Assembly: GCF_902497995.1 (NCBI RefSeq)
Contig: NZ_CABVII010000034.1
Span: 1-56,391 of the forward strand
Direction of reading: 5' to 3'
Length of the DNA stretch: 56,391 nucleotides
Origin: Pseudomonas fluorescens
GTDB lineage: Bacteria; Pseudomonadota; Gammaproteobacteria; Pseudomonadales; Pseudomonadaceae
Shown here: piece by piece, positions 20,392 through 29,890 of the stretch
Layout of the letters: every line of letters starts with the position of its first letter
Numbering within the stretch: the first letter of the stretch is position 1
Notes under the pieces: model-generated
Told to the model about the DNA's origin: nothing
The model's database searches: none
What the model saw: the letters and a program-made list of their open reading frames with translations, nothing else
Made by a program: the position numbers and the translations under genes

Positions 20392-20422
20392 AACGGCCTG
20401 GCCCTGTCCAGGCCGTTTTCAT
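20392..20422 (+). terminator. Rho-independent terminator after tpx
   Basis: Stem AACGGCCTGG / CCAGGCCGTT with loop CCCTGT, followed by TTCATTT, 19 bases after the tpx stop. Confidence 0.85.
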
Positions 20423-20550
20423 TTGTGCTTCAGTACCTTAGACGAACCTCCCGTAACGTAAGCCGAAGGTAAATTGCCGGTAAAGGCGCTTTGCTAAACG
20501 CCTTCCAGTGCTTATCGTTCAGCCTCCCGTAGAAAAAGCCCACGCGCCCA

Positions 20551-21867
20551 ATGGTTGATCATTCAATGCAATCCTCCGCTTCCCGTAGTTCCCGTCGCTG
20601 GCTGTTCGGCCTGCTTGTGCTGTTGGTCATCGCCGTCCTGTGCTGGAAGTTCTGGCCCGGCGGTGCTGCGCCAAAAGAAGGCGCGGGGCAAAAAGCCGTA
20701 GCCGGGCACACGGGTCGGTCCGGGGGGATGCGTCCGGGTTTCGGTGGAGCGGCCGGCCCCGTGCCGGTGCGGGTGGCGCCGGCGGTGAAGGGTGACTTCC
20801 CGCTGTACTACAAGGCGCTGGGCACCGTGACGGCGCAGAACACCATCAATGTGCGCAGCCGGGTCGGCGGCGAATTGATCAAGATTGCGTTCGAAGAAGG
20901 GCAGATGGTCAAGGCCGGCGATCTGCTGGCTGAAATCGACCCTCGTCCTTACCAGAACGCCTTGCTGCAGGCCGAAGGCACCTTGCTGCAGAATCAGGCG
21001 CAACTGAAGAACGCCCAGGTCGATGTCGAACGCTACCGCGGCCTGTATCGCGAGGACAGTATCGCCAAGCAGACCCTGGACACCGCCGAAGCGCTGGTGG
21101 GCCAGTATCAGGGCACGGTCAAGACCAACCAGGCGGCGGTCAACGACGCCAGGCTCAATCTGGAATTCACCCGGATCCGCGCACCGATCACCGGCCGCGT
21201 GGGTCTGCGTCAGCTGGACGTCGGCAACCTCGTCGCCGCCAATGACACCACGGCGTTGGTAATCATTACCCAGACCCAGCCGATCAGCGTTGCCTTCACC
21301 TTGCCGGAAAACAGCCTCGACGTGGTGCTGGCCCGCTATCGTACCGGCGCCAAATTGCCCGCCGAAGCCTGGGACCGTGGCGACACCAAGTTGCAGGCCA
21401 CCGGCGTGTTGCAGAGCCTGGACAACCAGATCGACGTCACCACCGGCACTTTGAAATTCAAGGCGCGCTACGAGAACCGTGACCAGGCGTTGTTCCCCAA
21501 TCAATTCGTCAACGTCCATCTGCTGGCCGACACGCTCAAGGATGTAGTGCTGGTGCCCTCGGCGGCGATCCAGTTCGGCACCAACGGCACCTTCGTCTAC
21601 GCGATGGAAGGCGACAAGAAGGTCACGATCCGTCAGCTGAAAGTGGGCGCCAGTGACGGTGACAACACCGTCATCACCGAGGGCCTGGCCGCCGGTGATC
21701 GAGTGGTGCTGGAAGGTACCGACCGCCTGAAGGAAGGCAGTGAAGTGGAAGTGGTCAACGACAGCAAGGATGTACCGACCACCCCCACCGAACACCTGCA
21801 AGGCAAGTCGGCCGCCACCGCGCCTGACGCGACCGGCACCGACAAGGCGAAAAAGGGCGGCGCATGA
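20551..21867 (+). CDS. RND efflux periplasmic adaptor MuxA (MdtA-like), 438 aa
   Basis: Membrane fusion protein with an N-terminal hydrophobic anchor (WLFGLLVLLVIAVLCW), a Gly/Pro-rich linker, and lipoyl (VRSRVGGELI, AGDLLAEIDPRPY), hairpin and beta-barrel domains typical of the MdtA group. It is the first gene of muxABC-opmB; its TGA overlaps the next ATG. ATG at 20551 is used; a second ATG at 20566 is also possible, and neither has a strong ribosome binding site. It should link the inner-membrane pumps MuxB/MuxC to the channel OpmB. Confidence 0.92.
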   Translation: MVDHSMQSSASRSSRRWLFGLLVLLVIAVLCWKFWPGGAAPKEGAGQKAVAGHTGRSGGMRPGFGGAAGPVPVRVAPAVKGDFPLYYKALGTVTAQNTINVRSRVGGELIKIAFEEGQMVKAGDLLAEIDPRPYQNALLQAEGTLLQNQAQLKNAQVDVERYRGLYREDSIAKQTLDTAEALVGQYQGTVKTNQAAVNDARLNLEFTRIRAPITGRVGLRQLDVGNLVAANDTTALVIITQTQPISVAFTLPENSLDVVLARYRTGAKLPAEAWDRGDTKLQATGVLQSLDNQIDVTTGTLKFKARYENRDQALFPNQFVNVHLLADTLKDVVLVPSAAIQFGTNGTFVYAMEGDKKVTIRQLKVGASDGDNTVITEGLAAGDRVVLEGTDRLKEGSEVEVVNDSKDVPTTPTEHLQGKSAATAPDATGTDKAKKGGA

Positions 21868-24800
21868 ACATCTCGCGGCTGTTCATCCTTCGCCCGGTCG
21901 CCACGACCCTGAGCATGCTGGCCATTATTCTGGCCGGTGTGATCGCTTATCGGTTGCTGCCGGTGTCGGCCTTGCCCCAGGTCGATTACCCGACCATTCG
22001 CGTCATGACGCTGTACCCCGGCGCCAGCCCGGATGTCATGACCAGCGCCGTGACCGCGCCACTGGAGCGTCAGTTCGGGCAGATGCCCGGCCTGACCCAG
22101 ATGGCCTCGACCAGTTCCGGCGGCGCTTCGGTGCTGACCCTGCGTTTCAGTCTCGACATCAACATGGACGTCGCCGAGCAGCAAGTGCAGGCGGCGATCA
22201 ACGCCGCGACCAATCTGCTGCCCACTGACCTGCCGGCGCCACCGGTGTACAACAAGGTCAACCCGGCGGACACCCCGGTGCTGACCCTGGCCATCACCTC
22301 CAAGACCATGCTGTTGCCCAAGCTCAACGACCTGGTCGACACCCGCATGGCGCAGAAGATCGCCCAGATCAGCGGCGTCGGCATGGTCAGTATCGCCGGT
22401 GGCCAGCGTCAGGCCGTGCGGATCAAGGTCAACCCCGAGGCCCTGGCGGCCAACGGCCTGAACCTGTCTGACGTGCGGACCCTGATCGGCGCTTCCAACG
22501 TCAACCAGCCCAAGGGCAACTTCGACGGCCCGACCCGGGTGTCGATGCTCGATGCCAACGACCAGCTGACCTCGCCCAAGGATTACGCCAACCTGATCCT
22601 GGCTTACGCCAACGGCGCGCCGTTGCGGCTCAAGGACGTGGCAGAGATCGTCGACGGCGCCGAGAACGAACGCCTGGCGGCCTGGGCCAATGAAAACCAG
22701 GCGGTATTGCTGAACATCCAGCGCCAGCCCGGTGCCAACGTCATCGAAGTGGTCGACCGGATCAAGGCCTTGCTGCCGAGCATCACCGACAACTTGCCGG
22801 CCGGTCTCGATGTGGTGGTGCTCACCGACCGCACCCAGACCATCCGCGCGTCCGTCACCGATGTGCAGCACGAATTGCTGATCGCCATTGCCCTGGTGGT
22901 CATGGTGACTTTCCTGTTCCTGCGCCGCGCCAGCGCCACGATCATTCCATCGGTGGCCGTGCCGCTGTCGTTGATCGGTACCTTTGGCGTGATGTACCTC
23001 GCCGGTTTCTCGGTCAACAACCTGACCCTGATGGCCCTGACCATCGCCACCGGTTTCGTGGTGGATGATGCGATCGTGATGCTGGAGAACATTTCCCGCT
23101 ACATCGAAGAGGGCGACAGCCCGCTGAATGCGGCGCTCAAGGGCGCCAAACAGATCGGCTTCACCCTGGTGTCCCTGACCCTGTCGCTGATCGCGGTGCT
23201 GATTCCATTGTTGTTCATGGCGGACGTGGTGGGGCGCCTGTTCCGCGAATTTGCAATCACCCTGGCGGTGGCCATCCTGATCTCGCTGGTGGTGTCCCTG
23301 ACCTTGACGCCGATGATGTGCGCACGGCTGCTCAAACGCGAACCCAAGGAAGAAGAACAGGGGCGTTTCTACCGAGCCAGCGGCGCAACAATTGATTGGA
23401 TGATCGCGGCTTACGGGCGCAAGTTAAAGTGGGTTCTCAAGCATCAACCGCTGACGTTGCTGGTGGCCATCGGCACCCTGGCGCTGACCGTGTTCCTGTA
23501 CATGGTGGTGCCCAAGGGCTTCTTCCCGGTGCAGGACACCGGTGTGATCCAGGGCATTTCCGAGGCGCCGCAGTCGATTTCCTTTGCGGCAATGAGCGAA
23601 CGGCAACAGGAACTGGCCAAGGTGATCCTTGCCGATCCGGCGGTGGAGAGTCTGTCGTCCTATATCGGTGTCGACGGTGATAACTCGACGCTCAACAGCG
23701 GCCGGCTGCTGATCAACCTCAAGTCCCACGGCCATCGTGACCTGAGCGCGACCGAAGTGATTGGCCGTTTGCAACCTGAGCTGGACAAGCTGACCGGCAT
23801 TCGCCTGTTCATGCAGCCGGTGCAGGATTTGACCATCGAAGACCGGGTCAGCCGCACCCAGTACCAATTCAGCATGTCATCGCCAGACTCGGAGTTGTTG
23901 AGCCTGTGGAGTGGCCGCCTGGTGGACGCCCTGGCCCAACGGCCGGAGCTGACCGACGTCGCCAGCGATCTGCAGGACAAAGGCTTGCAGGTCTACCTGG
24001 TGATCGATCGCGACGCGGCGTCGCGGGTCGGCGTATCCGTGTCGAACATCACCGATGCGCTGTACGACGCCTTCGGCCAGCGGCAGATTTCCACCATCTA
24101 CACCCAGGCCAGCCAGTACCGCGTGGTCCTGCAATCACAGGCCGGCGAGAAGATCGGCCCGGACGCGCTCAATCAGATTCACGTCAAGACCACCGATGGC
24201 GGGCAAGTGCGCCTGTCCAGCCTGGCGCGCCTCGAAGAGCGTCAGGCGCAGTTGGCGATCACCCATATCGGCCAGTTCCCGGCGGTGATGATGTCGTTCA
24301 ACCTGGCACCCGGCGTAGCGCTGGGTCATGCGGTGGAAATCATCGAACAGGTGCAACAGGACATCGGCATGCCGATCGGCGTACAGACCCAGTTCCAGGG
24401 CGCGGCCGAGGCATTCCAGGCTTCGCTGTCGAGCACCTTATTGCTGATCCTGGCGGCGGTGGTGACCATGTACATCGTGCTCGGCGTGCTGTACGAGAGC
24501 TATATCCACCCGATCACCATCCTCTCGACCTTGCCCTCGGCGGCGGTCGGCGCCTTGCTGGCGCTGCTGTTGAGCGGCAACGACCTGGGGATGATCGCGA
24601 TCATCGGCATCATCCTGCTGATCGGTATCGTGAAAAAGAACGCGATCATGATGATCGACTTCGCCCTCGACGCGGAACGCAACCAAGGCCTGGACCCGGA
24701 GACGGCGATCTACCAGGCGGCGCTGCTGCGCTTCCGGCCGATCCTGATGACCACACTGGCCGCGTTGTTTGGCGCGGTGCCGTTGATGCTGGCCAGCGGT

Positions 24801-24968
24801 TCCGGCGCCGAGCTGCGCCAACCGTTGGGTCTGGTAATGGTCGGCGGTTTGCTGGTGAGTCAGGTATTGACGCTGTTCACCACTCCGGTGATTTACCTGT
24901 ACTTCGACCGCCTTGGTCGTCGCTGGGGGCGCAAGTCCGAGTCTGTGGAAGTGGTTGAGCAGCCATGA
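21864..24968 (+). CDS. RND efflux transporter MuxB (MdtB-like), 1034 aa
   Basis: Full-length RND inner-membrane pump. The N-terminus LFILRPVATTLSM is followed by a periplasmic loop with PGASPDVMTSAV. The proton-relay region of TM4 is GFVVDDAIVMLENI, and a second periplasmic domain and second membrane half follow with GIVKKNAIMMIDFAL. It starts by ATGA overlap with muxA and ends by ATGA overlap with muxC. In P. aeruginosa MuxB and MuxC are both needed, probably as a heteromeric pump, exporting antibiotics such as aztreonam, macrolides and novobiocin. Confidence 0.94.
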   Translation: MNISRLFILRPVATTLSMLAIILAGVIAYRLLPVSALPQVDYPTIRVMTLYPGASPDVMTSAVTAPLERQFGQMPGLTQMASTSSGGASVLTLRFSLDINMDVAEQQVQAAINAATNLLPTDLPAPPVYNKVNPADTPVLTLAITSKTMLLPKLNDLVDTRMAQKIAQISGVGMVSIAGGQRQAVRIKVNPEALAANGLNLSDVRTLIGASNVNQPKGNFDGPTRVSMLDANDQLTSPKDYANLILAYANGAPLRLKDVAEIVDGAENERLAAWANENQAVLLNIQRQPGANVIEVVDRIKALLPSITDNLPAGLDVVVLTDRTQTIRASVTDVQHELLIAIALVVMVTFLFLRRASATIIPSVAVPLSLIGTFGVMYLAGFSVNNLTLMALTIATGFVVDDAIVMLENISRYIEEGDSPLNAALKGAKQIGFTLVSLTLSLIAVLIPLLFMADVVGRLFREFAITLAVAILISLVVSLTLTPMMCARLLKREPKEEEQGRFYRASGATIDWMIAAYGRKLKWVLKHQPLTLLVAIGTLALTVFLYMVVPKGFFPVQDTGVIQGISEAPQSISFAAMSERQQELAKVILADPAVESLSSYIGVDGDNSTLNSGRLLINLKSHGHRDLSATEVIGRLQPELDKLTGIRLFMQPVQDLTIEDRVSRTQYQFSMSSPDSELLSLWSGRLVDALAQRPELTDVASDLQDKGLQVYLVIDRDAASRVGVSVSNITDALYDAFGQRQISTIYTQASQYRVVLQSQAGEKIGPDALNQIHVKTTDGGQVRLSSLARLEERQAQLAITHIGQFPAVMMSFNLAPGVALGHAVEIIEQVQQDIGMPIGVQTQFQGAAEAFQASLSSTLLLILAAVVTMYIVLGVLYESYIHPITILSTLPSAAVGALLALLLSGNDLGMIAIIGIILLIGIVKKNAIMMIDFALDAERNQGLDPETAIYQAALLRFRPILMTTLAALFGAVPLMLASGSGAELRQPLGLVMVGGLLVSQVLTLFTTPVIYLYFDRLGRRWGRKSESVEVVEQP

Positions 24969-27900
24969 ACCTCTCCGGACCTTTCATCAAGCGCCCGGTC
25001 GCCACCATGTTGCTGAGCCTGGCGATCATGCTGCTGGGCGGCGTGAGCTTCGGCCTGTTGCCCGTGTCGCCGCTGCCGCAAATGGACTTCCCGGTAATCG
25101 TGGTCCAGGCCAGCCTGCCCGGGGCGAGCCCGGAGGTGATGGCCTCGACCGTGGCCACGCCGCTGGAGCGCTCCTTCGGTGCGATTGCCGGGGTGAACAC
25201 CATGAGCAGCCGTTCCAGCCAGGGCTCGACCCGGGTGATCCTGCAATTCGACCTCGACCGCGATATCAACGGCGCGGCGCGGGAAGTGCAAGCGGCGATC
25301 AACGCCTCCCGCAACCTGCTGCCGAGCGGGATGCGCAGCATGCCGACCTACAAGAAGGTCAACCCGTCCCAGGCGCCGATCATGGTGCTGTCGCTGACTT
25401 CGGACGTGCTGGAAAAAGGCCAGCTCTATGACTTGGCCTCGACCATCCTGTCCCAGAGCCTGTCCCAGGTGCAGGGTGTCGGCGAAGTGCAGATCGGCGG
25501 CAGCTCCCTGCCGGCGGTGCGTATCGAACTCGAGCCCCAGGCGCTTAACCAGTACGGCGTGGCGCTGGACGATGTGCGCAACACCATCGCCAATGCCAAT
25601 GTGCGCAGGCCAAAAGGGTCGGTCGAAGACGGCCAGCGGTTATGGCAGGTGCAGGCCAACGATCAATTGGAGAAAGCCAAGGATTACGAGTCGCTGATCA
25701 TCCACTATGCGGATGGCGCGGCCCTGCGCCTGAAGGATGTGGCCAAGGTCAGCGACGGCGTCGAGGACCGCTACAACAGCGGTTTCTTCAACGACGACGC
25801 GGCGGTATTGCTGGTGATCAACCGGCAGGCCGGCGCTAACATCATCGAGACGGTCAACGAGATCAAGGCCCAGTTGCCGGCGTTGCAGGCGGTGCTGCCG
25901 GCCAGCGTCAAGCTGAACCTGGCGATGGACCGGTCGCCGGTGATCAAGGCGACCTTGCACGAAGCGGAGATGACCCTGCTGATTGCCGTGGCCCTGGTGA
26001 TCCTGGTGGTGTTCCTGTTTCTGGGTAACTTTCGCGCGTCGTTGATTCCGACCCTGGCCGTACCGGTGTCGCTGGTCGGCACGTTCGCGGTGATGTACCT
26101 CTACGGATTCTCCCTGAACAACCTGTCGCTGATGGCGCTGATCCTGGCCACCGGGCTGGTGGTGGACGATGCCATCGTGGTGCTGGAGAACATTTCCCGG
26201 CACATCGATGAAGGCGTACCGCCCATGAAAGCGGCGTATCTTGGGGCGCAGGAAGTCGGTTTCACCTTGCTATCCATGAACGTGTCGCTGGTGGCGGTGT
26301 TTCTGTCGATCCTGTTCATGGGCGGGATCGTTCAAAGCCTGTTCCGTGAGTTTTCCATCACCCTGGCGGCGTCCATCGTCGTGTCGCTGGTGGTCTCGCT
26401 GACGCTGACGCCGATGCTTTGTGCCCGCTGGCTCAAGCCGCACACGCCGGGCCGGGAAAACCGTCTGCAGCGCTGGAGCCAGCGGGCCAACGCCTGGATG
26501 GTTGGCAAATACGCCACCAGCCTCGACTGGGTGCTGCGTCACCGGCTGCTGACACTGCTCAGTCTGCTTGTGACAGTTGGCGTTAACATTGCACTGTACG
26601 TCGTTGTTCCTAAAACATTTTTGCCTCAGCAGGATACCGGTCAGCTGATCGGTTTCGTGCGCGGTGACGACGGCCTGTCGTTCAGCGTGATGCAGCCGAA
26701 AATGGAGATCTTCCGGCGTGCGGTGCTCAAGGATCCGGCGGTGGAAAGCGTCGCCGGCTTCATCGGTGGCACCAACGGCACCAACAACGCCTTCATGCTG
26801 GTGCGCCTGAAACCGATCAAGGAACGCAACCTGTCCGCGCAGAAAGTCATCGAACGCCTGCGCAAGGAAATGCCCAAGGTCCCCGGCGCGCAACTGATGC
26901 TGATGGCCGACCAGGACCTGCAGTTCGGCGGTGGCCGCGAACAGACCTCGTCGCAGTATTCCTACATCCTGCAAAGCGGCGATCTGGGGGCATTGCGCGA
27001 GTGGTACCCCAAAGTCGTGGCCGCGCTCAAGGCATTGCCGGAGCTGACGGCGATCGACGCCCGTGAAGGCCGTGGCGCCCAGCAAGTCACGCTGATTGTC
27101 GATCGCGATCAGGCCAAACGCCTGGGCGTCGACATGGACATGGTCACCTCGGTGCTCAACAACGCCTACAGCCAGCGGCAGATTTCGACGATTTACGACA
27201 GCCTCAACCAGTATCAGGTGGTGATGGAGGTCAATCCGAAATACGCCCAGGATCCGATCACCCTCAATCAGGTGAAGGTGATCACCGCCGACGGCGCGCG
27301 GATTCCGTTGTCGACCATCGCTCATTATGAAAACAGCCTGGCAGACGATCGGGTCAGCCACGAAGGCCAGTTCGCCTCCGAGAGCATTGCCTTCGACATG
27401 GCCGAAGGCGTGACGGTGGAGCAGGGCACGGCCGCCATCGAGCGGGCGATTGCCAAGGTCGGCTTGCCCGAAGAAGTGATCGCGAAAATGTCCGGCACCG
27501 CCGATGCGTTTGCCGCCACCCAGAAGAGCCAGCCGTGGATGATTCTCGGGGCGCTGGTGGCGGTGTACCTGGTGTTGGGCGTGCTGTATGAAAGCTACAT
27601 CCATCCGCTGACCATTCTCTCGACCTTGCCCTCGGCCGGGGTGGGCGCGCTGCTGTCCATCTACGCGCTGGGCGGCGAGTTCAGCCTGATCTCGTTGCTC
27701 GGTCTGTTTTTGCTGATTGGCGTGGTCAAGAAAAACGCCATTCTGATGATCGACCTGGCCTTGCAGCTCGAACGGCATCAGGGCCTGGAACCGCTGGAAT
27801 CGATCCGCAGTGCCTGCCTGCAACGTTTGCGGCCGATTCTGATGACCACGCTGGCCGCAATCCTCGGCGCATTGCCGTTGCTGCTGAGCCGCGCCGAAGG

Positions 27901-28072
27901 GGCGGAAATGCGTCAGCCGCTGGGCCTGACCATCATCGGCGGGTTGATCTTCAGCCAGGTGCTGACCCTTTACACCACCCCGGTGGTTTACCTCTATCTC
28001 GACACACTGCGCCATCGCTTCAATCACTGGCGTGGGGTGCGTACCGATGTTGCTCTGGAAACTGCGCTATGA
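24965..28072 (+). CDS. RND efflux transporter MuxC (MdtC-like), 1035 aa
   Basis: Second full-length RND pump, clearly paralogous to the upstream gene: FIKRPVATMLLSLAIML start, PGASPEVMASTVATPLERSF loop, LVVDDAIVVLENI proton-relay helix, and GVVKKNAILMIDLAL in the second half. Coupled by ATGA overlap on both sides. Two different pump subunits in one operon are characteristic of Mdt(BC)/Mux(BC) systems. Confidence 0.94.
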   Translation: MNLSGPFIKRPVATMLLSLAIMLLGGVSFGLLPVSPLPQMDFPVIVVQASLPGASPEVMASTVATPLERSFGAIAGVNTMSSRSSQGSTRVILQFDLDRDINGAAREVQAAINASRNLLPSGMRSMPTYKKVNPSQAPIMVLSLTSDVLEKGQLYDLASTILSQSLSQVQGVGEVQIGGSSLPAVRIELEPQALNQYGVALDDVRNTIANANVRRPKGSVEDGQRLWQVQANDQLEKAKDYESLIIHYADGAALRLKDVAKVSDGVEDRYNSGFFNDDAAVLLVINRQAGANIIETVNEIKAQLPALQAVLPASVKLNLAMDRSPVIKATLHEAEMTLLIAVALVILVVFLFLGNFRASLIPTLAVPVSLVGTFAVMYLYGFSLNNLSLMALILATGLVVDDAIVVLENISRHIDEGVPPMKAAYLGAQEVGFTLLSMNVSLVAVFLSILFMGGIVQSLFREFSITLAASIVVSLVVSLTLTPMLCARWLKPHTPGRENRLQRWSQRANAWMVGKYATSLDWVLRHRLLTLLSLLVTVGVNIALYVVVPKTFLPQQDTGQLIGFVRGDDGLSFSVMQPKMEIFRRAVLKDPAVESVAGFIGGTNGTNNAFMLVRLKPIKERNLSAQKVIERLRKEMPKVPGAQLMLMADQDLQFGGGREQTSSQYSYILQSGDLGALREWYPKVVAALKALPELTAIDAREGRGAQQVTLIVDRDQAKRLGVDMDMVTSVLNNAYSQRQISTIYDSLNQYQVVMEVNPKYAQDPITLNQVKVITADGARIPLSTIAHYENSLADDRVSHEGQFASESIAFDMAEGVTVEQGTAAIERAIAKVGLPEEVIAKMSGTADAFAATQKSQPWMILGALVAVYLVLGVLYESYIHPLTILSTLPSAGVGALLSIYALGGEFSLISLLGLFLLIGVVKKNAILMIDLALQLERHQGLEPLESIRSACLQRLRPILMTTLAAILGALPLLLSRAEGAEMRQPLGLTIIGGLIFSQVLTLYTTPVVYLYLDTLRHRFNHWRGVRTDVALETAL

Positions 28073-29550
28073 CTTCCCGTTCGCTGTTCAACCTCGCTGC
28101 ACCCGTGGTCACGGCCCGAGGTGCGCGTTTACTCAGCCTGTCGCTGTGCGTGGCGCTGCTCAGTGCCTGCGCCATCGGCCCGGATTACCAGCGCCCCTCA
28201 GCCGCTGCGCCGGTGCAATACAAGGAAGCGGCCGGCTGGCGCCAGGCCAATCCGAGCGATTCCCTGGCCCGCGGCGCCTGGTGGGAGTTGTATGGCGATC
28301 GGCAGCTCAATGGCTTGATCGAGCAACTCAACAACGCCAACCAGACCGTCGCCCAGTCCGAGGCCCAATACCGTCAGGCCCAGGCCTTGGTTCGCACTGC
28401 CCGTGGGGCGTTTTTCCCCACCGTGGACCTGACGGTCGGCAAAGACCGTTCCAGCCAGGGCACCGGTAGCAGCAGCTCGAGCCTGACCAGTACCTCCAGT
28501 GGTATCCGTGACACTTACACCGCGCAGGCCGGAGTCAGTTGGGAAGCCGACGTCTGGGGCAAACTGCGCCGGGGCCTTGAAGCCGACACGGCCAACGCCG
28601 AGGCGAGTTTTGCCGATCTGGCGGCAATGCGCCTGAGCCAGCAATCGGAACTGGTGCAGAACTACCTGCAATTGCGGGTGATCGATGAGCAGAGACGGTT
28701 GCTGCAAGCGACGGTCGAGGCGTATCAGCGCTCGCTAAAAATGACCGAAAACCAATACCGCGCCGGGGTTTCCGGCAAGGACGCGGTGGCTCAGGCCACC
28801 ACTCAGCTCAAGAGTACCGAAGCCGAGATGGTCGACCTGATCTGGCAGCGTGCCCAGTTCGAGAACGCCATTGCGGTACTGATCGGGCTGGCGCCGGCTG
28901 ACTTCAGTCTGGCAGAAACCCAAGACATCCCGGCGTTACCGGAGGTGCCGCTGAACCTTCCTTCCCAGTTGCTGGAGCGCCGCCCGGACATTGCCTCTGC
29001 CGAGCGCTCGGTGATGGCGGCCAACGCCAACATCGGCGTGGCCAAGGCCGCCTACTACCCGGACCTGACGTTGAGCCTGAACGGAGGTTACAGCAGCAGT
29101 ACCTCCAACAACTGGTTCAGCGTGCCTAACCGCTTCTGGTCGGTCGGACCGCAGCTGGCAATGACCCTGTTCGACGGCGGTCAGCGCTCGGCGGAAGTCG
29201 ACCGCAGCGAGGCCGCCTACGACGAGACCGTGGCCAAATACCGTCAAACCGTGCTCGATGGTTTCCGTGAGGTGGAAAACTACCTGGTTCAACTCAAGGT
29301 CCTGGAAAACGAAGCGGGCGTACGCCAGGAAGCACTGGACGCGGCGCGTGAATCGCTGCGCCTGACCCAGAATCAGTACAAGGCCGGGGTGATCGCTTAT
29401 CTCGACGTGGTGGTGGTGCAAGCCACGGCATTAAGTAACGAGCGTAACGTGCTGAATTTGTTGCAAAGCCGGTTGATTGCCAGTGTGCAGCTGATCGCGG
29501 CGCTGGGCGGCGGGTGGGATGGGGCGGTGCAGGTGAGCGACAACCTGTAA
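28069..29550 (+). CDS. Outer-membrane efflux lipoprotein OpmB, 493 aa
   Basis: TolC-family channel. The N-terminal signal ends in the lipobox LLSACAIGPDY, so the mature protein is a lipoprotein. Two coiled-coil/TolC repeats follow, with typical segments GVSWEADVWGKLRR, RRPDIASAERSVMAANANIG and GVIAYLDVVVVQATAL. Overlaps muxC by ATGA and completes the tripartite pump. I do not see a strong terminator after it. Confidence 0.93.
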   Translation: MTSRSLFNLAAPVVTARGARLLSLSLCVALLSACAIGPDYQRPSAAAPVQYKEAAGWRQANPSDSLARGAWWELYGDRQLNGLIEQLNNANQTVAQSEAQYRQAQALVRTARGAFFPTVDLTVGKDRSSQGTGSSSSSLTSTSSGIRDTYTAQAGVSWEADVWGKLRRGLEADTANAEASFADLAAMRLSQQSELVQNYLQLRVIDEQRRLLQATVEAYQRSLKMTENQYRAGVSGKDAVAQATTQLKSTEAEMVDLIWQRAQFENAIAVLIGLAPADFSLAETQDIPALPEVPLNLPSQLLERRPDIASAERSVMAANANIGVAKAAYYPDLTLSLNGGYSSSTSNNWFSVPNRFWSVGPQLAMTLFDGGQRSAEVDRSEAAYDETVAKYRQTVLDGFREVENYLVQLKVLENEAGVRQEALDAARESLRLTQNQYKAGVIAYLDVVVVQATALSNERNVLNLLQSRLIASVQLIAALGGGWDGAVQVSDNL

Positions 29551-29890
29551 TTGAATGGACTCGCCCAAGCCGAGGCGTCTATGCGCCACGGTGGCATTCT
29601 ATGAAAGCCAACGACAGCGAGGGCGAGGCCATGAGCAAGCATACGACGATAAACAAATCCTTGTCGCCAGCTGATCTTGCGGCGATCCGACAAGCCAGCT
29701 CCTAAGTGACCGGTGTTCTGCCCAAACGCGGGACCGCGCATGACCTTCTTTTGACGTCAAACAAGCGTTTCATCGGCCTGATGGCCTTTTGCTAATTTTG
29801 TCAGTGCGTTCTTTTGCGCATTCAGTACAATCGCCGCATTTGCCCCCTCGAGAGCGGAAGTCGTCGGACGGGGCGGTCGCGAGAAGTCCC
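29551..29890. other. Intergenic region between opmB and mucR
   Basis: Within these 340 bases I find one degenerate REP at 29681-29704 (GGCGATCCGACAAGCCAGCTCC, the same variant as at 7147) and a short GGCC-TGAT-GGCC hairpin before TTTT at 29774-29790, too weak to call a terminator. A 63-codon ORF starting at 29514 has no supporting features. The MucR promoter should lie here but I cannot pick it out. Confidence 0.6.

Noticed and set aside
29514..29705. 63-codon ORF after opmB
   Set aside because: Overlaps the opmB end in another frame and ends in a degenerate REP; no family-like sequence.
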